Shown here piece after piece: positions 8,266 to 15,868 of a stretch of 42,638 bases of DNA (its first letter is position 1; each line of letters begins with the position of its first letter). The DNA lies in contig JADFAM010000071.1 of the NCBI GenBank assembly GCA_015665265.1, positions 1 to 42,638 of the forward strand. Direction: 5' to 3'. Below the pieces are notes generated by a model. That model was not told the DNA's origin. It was given only the letters and a program-made list of their open reading frames with translations, and did no database searches. The stretch is from Flavobacterium sp. Lineage in GTDB: Bacteria; Bacteroidota; Bacteroidia; Flavobacteriales; Flavobacteriaceae. A program made the position numbers and the translations under genes.

Positions 8266-8625
8266 TTAAACAGCAGCATATTGTTGCAACAATGCTAATG
8301 AAGCATATTGCAATGATTTTTGATGGGTAGCTTCTAAAATAATAGGCGGAGCTTTACCTGCTTTTTCGGCTTCTAACCATCTAGAAATACACAAACACCA
8401 TTTGTCTCCAGGTTGTAATCCCGGAAAGTTCCAATGAGGTATAGGAGTCATTAAATCATTTCCTCTAGAAGCAGAGTATGCCAAAAACGCTTCAGTTACT
8501 ACTGCACAAACCGTGTGGGTGCCGGTGTCTTCTGAAATGGTTCTACAAAAGCCATCTCTAAAATATCCGGTCATAGGATCTGTACAACACGGAATAAGTG
8601 GGTCTCCAAAAATATTAAGTTCCAT
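8266..8625 (-). CDS. DUF2237 family protein
   Basis: The 119-residue cytosolic protein shows the whole DUF2237 pattern: an N-terminal NIFGDPLIPCCTDPMTGYFR, then DGFCRT, GTHTVCAVVTEAFL, a SRGNDL turn, FPGLQPGDKWCLC and PPIILEATH. The conserved cysteines and the GDKWCLC segment suggest metal or nucleotide-type ligand binding, but the family has no established function that I know of. Its length is normal for the family. Convergent with the FAD enzyme (11 nt between stops). Confidence 0.88.
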   Translation of the reverse strand: MELNIFGDPLIPCCTDPMTGYFRDGFCRTISEDTGTHTVCAVVTEAFLAYSASRGNDLMTPIPHWNFPGLQPGDKWCLCISRWLEAEKAGKAPPIILEATHQKSLQYASLALLQQYAAV

Positions 8626-8683
8626 AGAATTAAATGTAAAAGTATTTTTTAAAAAACAAACCTTCGCTACTTAGCAGTTGTTT

Positions 8684-9274
8684 TTATCTAACTAATCCAA
8701 TCATTTGCCCAATACCAATGCCAAAGTATGTTCTATATTTATTTATTTGAATCATCGGAGAAATAGTTAATCCAAAAAATTTTTTGAAAGGAAATTCTAT
8801 TTTAGGATTAATGATGAGGCTAATAGTACTGATTTTTTTTTCATCTGAAATATAATAAGAATTATTATTTAAACGCCAATTTACTCTTTCTTTCAGTGAA
8901 GTAATACCTAACCCAAAAGATATGTTGGCCCTTACAATACCATTTTCATCTAAGTTTTCTATTTTCCCAATATTATATAGCTTTCCAAAACCAATTTGAA
9001 AGCTATTAAAATAGTCTCTTGGTCCTCCTAGGAGAATTGGATCCATAATGTCTACATAATCACTTGGTGTTGATCTTGAGCCACGAATATTTCCAGTAAA
9101 ACCAACTTTAAATAGGTAATTTTTTTTAGTAACCATATTTAAGTTTACATCTACGCCTAAATAATTTCCTATACTTAGCTCACTAGATGCATAAAGTTTG
9201 TTGTTTTTTGCTACTTGAGCATTCGTAAATTGGATGCTTATAATAAACAATACTAGTATGTATTTTATATTCAT
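8684..9274 (-). CDS. Exported outer-membrane-like protein, function unknown
   Basis: The 196-residue protein has a Sec signal peptide (MNIKYILVLFIISIQFTNAQ, likely cleavage after NA) followed by alternating strands with many glycines and aromatics (LSIGNYLGVDVNLN, FQIGFGKLYNIGKI, ANISFGLGITSL). It ends in YRTYFGIGIGQMIGLVR, like a small outer-membrane barrel. No named family recognised. The lipoprotein gene lies 47 nt upstream on the same strand, so the two may be cotranscribed. Confidence 0.65.
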   Translation of the reverse strand: MNIKYILVLFIISIQFTNAQVAKNNKLYASSELSIGNYLGVDVNLNMVTKKNYLFKVGFTGNIRGSRSTPSDYVDIMDPILLGGPRDYFNSFQIGFGKLYNIGKIENLDENGIVRANISFGLGITSLKERVNWRLNNNSYYISDEKKISTISLIINPKIEFPFKKFFGLTISPMIQINKYRTYFGIGIGQMIGLVR

Positions 9275-9321
9275 AGGTGTTTTTTGCGCTAATATGTTAA
9301 AGGTAGTTACAACTCTTTTTA

Positions 9322-9795
9322 TTAGTTAAGAATTATGATTGTTTCAATAATTTTGTTCTTCTGGTCAATATTTACTTTAGAGATGTTCCCATTTTCAATA
9401 TAGTTTATAAAAGCTGTCTTTTCAGATTTCTCTAGAGTTACTTTAACATATTTTGTATCAACTCTTTCAAGTGAACCTGTAATAGCATCTATTCCCCATC
9501 CTAGAATACTAATACCATTTAATATGGCTATTGCATTAAACTTACTATCCATTACAACAATTCTTTCCTTATAATTATCTAACCTAAAGTCTATTCTATC
9601 ATCAGCTCTTACTTTTAGTTGAACAGGTGTTTTTCCTTTTTCAAAACCATTTACAAAAACTTTAGCACCCGAAGGATCTGTTTCAAATAACACAAGCCTT
9701 TTAGATCCAGTTATAATTGAAGCACAGCCAGTGCTTATTAAGAGTACTAATGTTATTAAAATAGTTGAGATTCTTTTCATAATTTTCATGGTCAT
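9322..9795 (-). CDS. PEGA-like lipoprotein
   Basis: The 157-residue protein has an N-terminal hydrophobic signal and a lipobox LISTGC, with the lipidated Cys at about residue 24, so it should be membrane-anchored. The mature part begins with a PEGA-type repeat: ETDPSGAKVFVNGFEKGKTPVQLKV contains the signature P-S-G-A-x-V-x-V-N-G followed by G-x-T-P. A short hydrophobic glycine-rich segment (GISILGWGIDAITG) follows. Similar short proteins occur in phages and bacterial envelopes. Three in-frame ATGs (9795, 9789, 9780) could serve as start. It probably heads a two-gene unit with the outer-membrane-like gene downstream. Confidence 0.7.
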   Translation of the reverse strand: MTMKIMKRISTILITLVLLISTGCASIITGSKRLVLFETDPSGAKVFVNGFEKGKTPVQLKVRADDRIDFRLDNYKERIVVMDSKFNAIAILNGISILGWGIDAITGSLERVDTKYVKVTLEKSEKTAFINYIENGNISKVNIDQKNKIIETIIILN

Positions 9796-9880
9796 TTTTT
9801 TTATGTTTGTCTACTTTGTTTACAGTTCTTATTCAACTTATTTAGACCTTTAAAATAGTTATTTCTTTATGATAACGTGC

Positions 9881-9910
9881 TTACATAATTATGGTTTTAA
9901 TGTTATGTAA
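9881..9910. repeat. Inverted repeat in the 9796-10081 gap
   Basis: TTACATAA (9881-9888) and TTATGTAA (9903-9910) are a perfect 8-bp inverted repeat with a 14-nt loop, preceded by GATAACGT (9871-9878). The rest of the roughly 285-nt gap shows no gene. It may be a decayed relative of the repeat at 10082-10275 or just an AT-rich palindrome. Confidence 0.4.
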
Positions 9911-10081
9911 GAAAATGGGTTTTACATTAAGATTTTTGAAGTAATTAGGAAGATTAGCAATTAAGATTTTTTTTGCTAAAATAATACTTTTCTTGATAGT
10001 TGTAACTTCTTTTTATTCAAATAAATCTTCGTTATTAAAGTGACGAATGGTAGATTTTCTTTGGTTTAGATAGATGAAAAA

Positions 10082-10275
10082 TATAACGTTTAGTATATGG
10101 CAAGTAGGGCAGTAGAGAGCGATAAACTTTCGAGTTTGCACTGAGCCAAAGCGTTGTATTTTGTTTTTAATTTATTCATTCTTAAAAGCCAAACCAACGA
10201 TTTGGCGGTGTTGGTAAATAGCACTGAACTCTCCTAAACCACCAAACGCCATATTTGCTATATACAGTGTTATAC
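10082..10275 (-). repeat. Structured attC-like repeat at the 3' end of an orphan gene
   Basis: The roughly 190-nt non-coding element has nested inverted repeats. The outer pair is TATAAC (10082-10087) with GTTATA (10269-10274); the inner pair is ATATGGC (10095-10101) with GCCATAT (10248-10254). Spacers are unequal (7 and 14 nt). Inside are GCCAAA/TTTGGC (10188-10193/10201-10206) and the overlapping pair CCAAC/GTTGG (10194-10198/10210-10214). The stop codon of the gene at 10270-11148 lies inside the terminal repeat. The arrangement resembles an integron attC site or a MITE. From memory it also resembles a repeat dispersed in other flavobacteria, which needs a search. Confidence 0.65.
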
Positions 10276-11148
10276 ACTTTTTATTTTTTCATTAAGTTCC
10301 TTTTCATAGACCTTAAGCGTATCTGAGTCGATAATACTAGTTATGTCATATGGATAAGAAGCTTTGCAGTTTATCCAGTGATAAAAATATGTTATTGCAG
10401 AGTCTTCAATCTTCATCCCTAGTTTTTTCAGTCTTAGAAGATAAAGCAAATAATCTGTACAGATAAATTTATTAATACTCTCCAAACCTGATTTTTGTTC
10501 GTCTAATATCGCCAAATTGTAAGTCAATATTTTAAACTGCAGTGTGAGACGTTTTAGGAAAAAAGTTGTCCAAGGACTAATTGCACTGTTGACGCCTTCG
10601 GGTAAAAATTTCACAATTAACGTTAAAAGTATTCTGTTAGTAATTTTATCATTTGCAACAGTTTTATTTATATAAGTATGAAGGTTATCTAGAGATTCAA
10701 TAACCTTTTTCAAATGATGTTCAGTATGCTCTTCAAGATTGGGTTTTTCAAGCTCCTTTCGATATTGTGAAATATCATGCTCAATATTGAGGATAATTCC
10801 TGTTTTTGGCTCTTCTTTGTCTAAAATACTCTCTATTTTGTCTACTGATTTGTAAATTAAATTAATTGAATTATTCGAAAGATTGTTCTTTGTTGTGTTT
10901 TCAAGTTGATTAGTGGAGTTTTTAAGCTGAAGATATGAAATGTCCATTTTTTTCAGGACTAAAAACACGGAAAATAAACCTAGAGTAATAGAAAAGGATT
11001 TTATTGAAAAATCGAACATTAATAAGAAATTACTCCAACCTTGTGAATTAAAATTAAACACTAAATTCTCATGGTACAAGACTATTAAAAACGATATAAT
11101 ACCTAGCGATAGAAAAAAACCTATTAATATTTTAAAAGCTGTATTCAT
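10270..11148 (-). CDS. Orphan two-TM protein with helical cytoplasmic domain
   Basis: The 292-residue protein has two N-terminal transmembrane helices (about residues 5-27, ILIGFFLSLGIISFLIVLY, and about 40-64), then a long Asn/Lys/Glu-rich helical domain with no recognisable catalytic motif. The ATG at 11148 is chosen over a longer TTG frame (from 11178), which would read through the boundary repeat. The stop codon falls in the terminal repeat of the adjacent element. The overall layout, two helices followed by a coiled cytosolic part, is shared with some phage-defence membrane proteins, but I see no sequence motif that would justify calling it one. Confidence 0.6.
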   Translation of the reverse strand: MNTAFKILIGFFLSLGIISFLIVLYHENLVFNFNSQGWSNFLLMFDFSIKSFSITLGLFSVFLVLKKMDISYLQLKNSTNQLENTTKNNLSNNSINLIYKSVDKIESILDKEEPKTGIILNIEHDISQYRKELEKPNLEEHTEHHLKKVIESLDNLHTYINKTVANDKITNRILLTLIVKFLPEGVNSAISPWTTFFLKRLTLQFKILTYNLAILDEQKSGLESINKFICTDYLLYLLRLKKLGMKIEDSAITYFYHWINCKASYPYDITSIIDSDTLKVYEKELNEKIKSV

Positions 11149-11369
11149 AATTGTGTATAACTCGTTATATCCAAACAAAAGATTGTGTTAACAACTACAT
11201 ATTTCGGGATAATACAACTTTTCAATTTTTTTATCTTAAAAAAAATGATAAAATAGTTTCTTTTTCTAAGAGTTGTAATTTTTAATAAAAATCTAAAAAA
11301 TATAGTACTCATACAATCCCCATAATTAGGGAAATATGTAGCTCCCTATTTGTAGGACAAGAGAAGGTT

Positions 11370-12503
11370 TTATAGTTGGGTGTTTAAGCTAGTAAAAACA
11401 TTAGTTACTGAAGCGTGAAGTAATTGAGTTGCGTTTTTAATGGCTGTTTCTAAACTCATAGGTTTATTAACAATAGAAAAAATAGCCGTTACCCCTTGGT
11501 CATAAATCTCAGAGATGCCTTGCCCAATACTTCCTGTAAAAACAAGTACGGGTACGCTATGTTTTTTGGCAAGGGAAGCTATGCCCATAATGGTTTTACC
11601 ATGCAATGTTTGTGCATCTATTTTTCCTTCTCCTGTTACCACCAGTTGCGCCTCTTTTATGTGTTTTTCTAGGTGTAATAATTTTGTAATGAGATCTATA
11701 CCTGGGGCTAGGGTTGCATCTAAAAAAGCAAGTAAGCCCATAGCGGTTCCTCCAGCTGCACCAGTACCAGGAATATGTTTCAGGTCTTTTTTTAGTGTTT
11801 TTTTTACAACAGTTGAATACTTGTTAAGATTGCTGTCTAAGACCGCTAACATGTCTTCAGAAGCCCCTTTTTGTTTGGCATATACATAGGAAGCACCAGA
11901 AGTTCCGGTAAGAGGGTTAGATACATCGCAAGCACAAATAATCTCTACATGCTGTAATCTTTTATCTAAACCACTAAGATCTATGCTGTAAAGGGTATTT
12001 AAGGCTCCTCCGCCTTCTTCAATTTCTTGCTGGTGCTGGTCTAAAAACAAGCCGCCTAGAGCTTTTATCATTCCCATTCCACCATCATTGGTAGCACTCC
12101 CACCAAGCCCAATAATAATTTTTGTACATCCTTTGTCTAGCGCATCTTTTATGAGTTCTCCCGTACCGTAGGTAGAGGTAATAAGTGGGTTTCTTTCTTC
12201 AATTGATAAAAGTTCTAGACCAGATGCAGTAGCCATTTCTATAATGGCTGTTTTACCCTGGTCTACAAGGCCGTAACTAGCTTCTATAGTTCTATGCAAT
12301 GGGTCTTTAACTGATACTGAAACTAAGGTTCCTTGCAATGGAGTTAGCAGGGCTTCCAATAAGCCTTCTCCACCATCAGAAATAGGAATTTGACGTATAG
12401 ACGCACTAGGAATTAAGGCAGAGATAGCTTCAGATATAATACGTGATGCCTCACTTGCGCTAAGGCTATCTTTAAATGAATCTGGAGCTACTAAAATATT
12501 CAT
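11370..12503 (-). CDS. Glycerate kinase (GlxK/GarK type)
   Basis: The 377-residue enzyme phosphorylates D-glycerate (usually at the 2-position in this family), feeding glycolysis. Family motifs are clear: VAPDSFKDSLSA at the N-terminus, the ISDGGEGLLEAL loop at about residues 42-53, IIGLGGSATNDGGMGMIKAL at about 130-149, GTGAAGGTAMG near 245 and the VVTGEGKIDAQTLHGKT active-site region near 288-304. Full length. It lies 7 nt downstream of a GntP-family permease gene on the same strand, forming a two-gene uptake-and-phosphorylation unit for glycerate or a related acid. Confidence 0.93.
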   Translation of the reverse strand: MNILVAPDSFKDSLSASEASRIISEAISALIPSASIRQIPISDGGEGLLEALLTPLQGTLVSVSVKDPLHRTIEASYGLVDQGKTAIIEMATASGLELLSIEERNPLITSTYGTGELIKDALDKGCTKIIIGLGGSATNDGGMGMIKALGGLFLDQHQQEIEEGGGALNTLYSIDLSGLDKRLQHVEIICACDVSNPLTGTSGASYVYAKQKGASEDMLAVLDSNLNKYSTVVKKTLKKDLKHIPGTGAAGGTAMGLLAFLDATLAPGIDLITKLLHLEKHIKEAQLVVTGEGKIDAQTLHGKTIMGIASLAKKHSVPVLVFTGSIGQGISEIYDQGVTAIFSIVNKPMSLETAIKNATQLLHASVTNVFTSLNTQL

Positions 12504-12510
12504 ATGGTAA

Positions 12511-13839
12511 TTATTTGAAAGCTAGTTGTAAGATATATAAAAGTGTAATGGCTACAATTCCTTGAAAAAAAGTGGCTAGCGTATGGCTATTTAAGGTGGT
12601 TTTGGTTGTCATCCCAGAGAACTGAGAGACCACCCAGAAATAGCTATCGTTTATGTGAGATACGGTCATAGAGCCAGCTCCAATGGCAAGCACAGCTAGT
12701 GCTTTGGCTATTTCAGTATCTAAGCCTAATGAAGGGGTTAATGGTGCAATAATGGTTGCCGTGGTAATAATGGCTACGGTAGAAGATCCTTGGGCTGTTT
12801 TTAAAATGGCTGCCAAAATAAACGGTAAAAAAAGACCTAGTTGTATTTCTGAAAAATGAGTTTCTATAAGATTTCCTAATTCTGCAGCTCTTAAGATATT
12901 TCCTAAGGCACCACCTGCTCCTGTTATTAAAATAATAACGCCTGCATCTTGTAACGAAGTACTAATCCATCCCAAACGCTCTTGACCACTTGTAGTTTTA
13001 TCCACCAAGGCAACTGCAAATAAAATTCCTATAAAAAGCGCAGGTATTGGGTGGCCTATAAATACCAATACATCTACAAGTGTTCCAGTGCCAAAAGGAG
13101 CAGTTGGATAGCTAGCAATAGACCGCAAAGCAATGAGTAAAATAGGAATAAGAATTGGAGCAACAACGGCTAGTAAAGAGGGAAGTTCTTCAGTGGATTC
13201 TGCTGTGATGTCTGGGGTAATGTCTTCGGTTGAAGGCAAGGGTGTATTGCAACGTAATGCCCAAAAATACCCTACCAATGCAGTAGGAATAGCAACCACA
13301 ATTCCTAAAAGTATGACTAGGCCTATATTTGCCTCTAAGGCTGCTGCTGCGGCAAGGGGCCCTGGTGTTGGCGGTATAAATACATGAGATACATAAAGCC
13401 CTGAAGATAAGGCTACAGCAAATACCACTAATGAGATGCCTGTTTTTTTGCTTAAAGCTTTGTTTAATGAAGATAAAATAATGAAAGCAGAGTCACAAAA
13501 AACAGGTATAGATACAATCATACCGGTTATATTCATAGCTAGTGGAGATTTTTTTGTTCCAATAATACGAAGTAAGGTGCTAGCAATCTTTTTTGTACCT
13601 CCAGATTTTTCTAGGAAGGTCCCTATGATGGATCCAAAGGCAATAATAATTCCAATACTAGACAATGTATTGCCAAATCCTTGACTTATGGTGCCAAGAA
13701 TTTCTTGGGGTTCTAAACCAATTAAAAACCCAACCATCACAGCAGCTAGTAGCAGAATAATGAATGGATGTATTTTAAACTTAGCAATGGCTACCACAAT
13801 AAAAATCAATGCCACTAAGATGATAAACAGTACATGCAT
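12511..13839 (-). CDS. GntP-family permease, probable glycerate/sugar-acid importer
   Basis: The 442-residue polytopic permease is the second GntP-family member in the window and shares landmarks with the one at 2117-3457: HVFIPPTPGPLAAAAALEAN near residue 155, VIILITGAGGALGNILRA near 303, AQGSSTVAIITTATI near 353 and SHINDSYFWVVSQF near 400. Because the glycerate kinase gene starts 7 nt after its stop, the substrate is probably glycerate rather than gluconate. The transported acid cannot be settled by sequence. A hairpin at 13857-13876 separates it from the upstream DUF3857 pair. Confidence 0.88.
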   Translation of the reverse strand: MHVLFIILVALIFIVVAIAKFKIHPFIILLLAAVMVGFLIGLEPQEILGTISQGFGNTLSSIGIIIAFGSIIGTFLEKSGGTKKIASTLLRIIGTKKSPLAMNITGMIVSIPVFCDSAFIILSSLNKALSKKTGISLVVFAVALSSGLYVSHVFIPPTPGPLAAAAALEANIGLVILLGIVVAIPTALVGYFWALRCNTPLPSTEDITPDITAESTEELPSLLAVVAPILIPILLIALRSIASYPTAPFGTGTLVDVLVFIGHPIPALFIGILFAVALVDKTTSGQERLGWISTSLQDAGVIILITGAGGALGNILRAAELGNLIETHFSEIQLGLFLPFILAAILKTAQGSSTVAIITTATIIAPLTPSLGLDTEIAKALAVLAIGAGSMTVSHINDSYFWVVSQFSGMTTKTTLNSHTLATFFQGIVAITLLYILQLAFK

Positions 13840-13856
13840 GTTACTATAATTAATTA

Positions 13857-13876
13857 GGTCTCTTCAAATAGAGACC
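13857..13876 (-). terminator. Hairpin between the DUF3857 pair and the permease gene
   Basis: GGTCTCT (13857-13863) and AGAGACC (13870-13876) form a 7-bp stem with a 6-nt loop. On the minus strand it follows the DUF3857 gene but lacks a good T tract, so it may be a weak terminator or a processing hairpin. Confidence 0.35.
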
Positions 13877-13898
13877 CAGAGCTAAAAATAGTGTAAAT

Positions 13899-15860
13899 TT
13901 ATTTAGGTTCTAAAACAAGGGTTACTTTATTAAAATCTGCCGCACTATTAATAACAGTTCTATAGGCTTCAAATATTTCTGGAGCTACTATACTTTCTCT
14001 GTAGTGCTCATCTGCAGTAACAGTTAATACATTTCCTTCTAAAGTATAATAAGAGTCAAAAATAAAGAGTTCTTTGTCTTTTGTGGCATAGCTATTTTTT
14101 ATTTTAATATCCTCTAAGTTAGAAATTTGATAGCCTTCTGGGATGTTTATTTTTATAGTTCTGTAATAACTTCTATTAAACTCTGCTTCTAGGGGTAAAA
14201 TTCTTTTTTTCTCTTGATACATTTCCATTTGTGGACCAATGATATCTCCTAGTTTAAATAGGTATTTGTTTCCTGCTTTTTCTACAAAATATTCTGAGCT
14301 AATATCAAATTTCACCACAAACGGCTTCACTCCAAAAAGACTTGGATCTTCGTTTATAAGCTCTCTTTTTAATACTTTGGCATCTTTGTCTGTATTTTGT
14401 GCAAAAGACTCGTCTATGACTTCATTTTTGCGGTTTGGTTGAATTAAATTCATAAATGGTTGTATGTTCATGGCATAATATCCATGTAATTTTCTTTCCA
14501 ATGAAATTGTATTTTTAGTAAAATCTTCTTTATTAAAATGTACTTCTATAAACATTTCGTCTTTAGAGGAGCTTGCAGGAATACCTTCTATATATTTAAC
14601 TTCTGAAAAAGCCTTTCTTTTGCCGTCTATATCATAGCCTGTTACAAAAAGCCCGTAATTATCCATAAAGTAGGGTGGTGGAAAGCCAAATCTAGTTCCA
14701 AACTTGCTAGGTGAAAGGTATTTTTTTGATGCTGGAAAATAAAATAAAAATTCTTGTAAGAAATTAGTAGCCTCAAATTCTTTATCAAATTTTAATTTTA
14801 ACCTGTTGGAGGTTAGTACCATTTCATGGGTAATATTAAATTTTTGAAATAAAGCAACATATAATTTTACAATACCTGTTTCATTGGCAGTTTTAGTATC
14901 TAAAACGTTGGTAAGTTTCTTTAAGTTTTCAGAATCATTTTCTGAGATATAAATATTTTCTTTAATGTATAAATCTACAATTCTTGCTTTATTTTCTTCA
15001 CTTTCATCTTCCTCTATTTTAATATTTTTAGCAAACTTATGAATGAGTTTTGTTTCCTCTTCATTATAGACTGGATAATAAAATGCAAATAAATTTTGAG
15101 CCACCTCATTGTAAGACGTAATAATTGAATTATTGTACGTGTTTTGATGAAGTTTATACATCACAAAACCTAAGGCTGCTCTGTAAGGAGATTGCTCTTC
15201 TTTATCTACGCCAACTACATCTTTAACTGCCAATTGCCAATGCATTTTTTCTGAAGAGGTCTCATCTTTTGTTACCGTACTAGTTAAATTAAAACTTTTG
15301 AATGTAAAGAGTAAATTGGCGGGTGCATATAAATCAAATTCTACGGTTTGTTTGTTGTAATCGTTTTGAATATCTACACGAGCACCTTGGTATTTTGGAC
15401 GTCTTTTTACTACATAATAATACTCTACAATACTTTCTTTTTCTATGCCCTCTAGAGCAAAATAGTTGTATTTTCTTCCTGATTCTTCATTTTCTGCAGA
15501 AAGAATTTTAGATTCATCTAGTTCAATAACTTCACCTGTTTTTTTAATCACTCTAGCTTTACTTACTTGAAGTGAAGCATTGTTAGAAAAAGGTAAATAG
15601 ATTTTATTGTATTCTTCAATTCTATCATCAGAATTTAACCATAAAATTTTGTGTTCTAAATAATACTCCGTAAGGTTTTTATCTTCGAAATAAAACTCGG
15701 TCACTACTTTGTCTTTGATGGCAACTATATCATTATCTGATCCTATAATTTGGTAGCTTGGGTTTGTTTCCCAGTTATAACTTTTATAGAATGGTGCTGT
15801 TTGGGCTATGCTATTACAAGTAATAAATAGGAATAAAATGAGGTTTTTTACAGGTGTCAT
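13899..15860 (-). CDS. DUF3857 protein with degenerate transglutaminase-like domain
   Basis: The 653-residue protein carries a signal peptide (cleavage near SIAQ) and a DUF3857 beta-rich domain (about residues 55-220, including VSKARVIKKTGEVIELDE). A central helical region occupies the place of a transglutaminase core, and a long C-terminal strand-rich domain follows. Aligned by eye with its 636-residue neighbour, the catalytic triad is gone: the Cys loop (YGDCKDN in the neighbour) reads KTANETG, and the His and Asp positions are also changed (the YLDATG equivalent reads YLSPSK). It is probably a non-enzymatic envelope protein. It lies 8 nt after the neighbour, certainly in the same operon. 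Confidence 0.8.
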   Translation of the reverse strand: MTPVKNLILFLFITCNSIAQTAPFYKSYNWETNPSYQIIGSDNDIVAIKDKVVTEFYFEDKNLTEYYLEHKILWLNSDDRIEEYNKIYLPFSNNASLQVSKARVIKKTGEVIELDESKILSAENEESGRKYNYFALEGIEKESIVEYYYVVKRRPKYQGARVDIQNDYNKQTVEFDLYAPANLLFTFKSFNLTSTVTKDETSSEKMHWQLAVKDVVGVDKEEQSPYRAALGFVMYKLHQNTYNNSIITSYNEVAQNLFAFYYPVYNEEETKLIHKFAKNIKIEEDESEENKARIVDLYIKENIYISENDSENLKKLTNVLDTKTANETGIVKLYVALFQKFNITHEMVLTSNRLKLKFDKEFEATNFLQEFLFYFPASKKYLSPSKFGTRFGFPPPYFMDNYGLFVTGYDIDGKRKAFSEVKYIEGIPASSSKDEMFIEVHFNKEDFTKNTISLERKLHGYYAMNIQPFMNLIQPNRKNEVIDESFAQNTDKDAKVLKRELINEDPSLFGVKPFVVKFDISSEYFVEKAGNKYLFKLGDIIGPQMEMYQEKKRILPLEAEFNRSYYRTIKINIPEGYQISNLEDIKIKNSYATKDKELFIFDSYYTLEGNVLTVTADEHYRESIVAPEIFEAYRTVINSAADFNKVTLVLEPK

Positions 15861-15868
15861 GTAGGAAT

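Larger units (their letters stand above)
10082..11161 (-). mobile_element. Candidate single-gene cassette (gene + attC-like repeat)
   Basis: Read on the minus strand, the unit starts at GTTATACAC (11161-11153), five bases before the ATG. It contains one gene whose stop is in GTGTATAAC (10277-10269), continues through the structured repeat, and ends at GTTATA (10087-10082). TATAAC is thus directly repeated at 10082-10087 and 11156-11161 about 1.07 kb apart. That is the layout of an integron cassette (gene closely followed by its recombination site, short core repeat at each junction). No integrase or second cassette is present in the window, so mobility is inferred. Confidence 0.4.

Noticed and set aside
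10270..11148. Naming the orphan gene a phage abortive-infection protein
   Set aside because: Only the topology is similar; no conserved motif of a known defence family was seen, so the label would be a guess.
10940..11191. Plus-strand ORF of 83 codons
   Set aside because: It lies antisense to the orphan membrane-protein gene, crosses the cassette boundary repeat, and has no domain or promoter.
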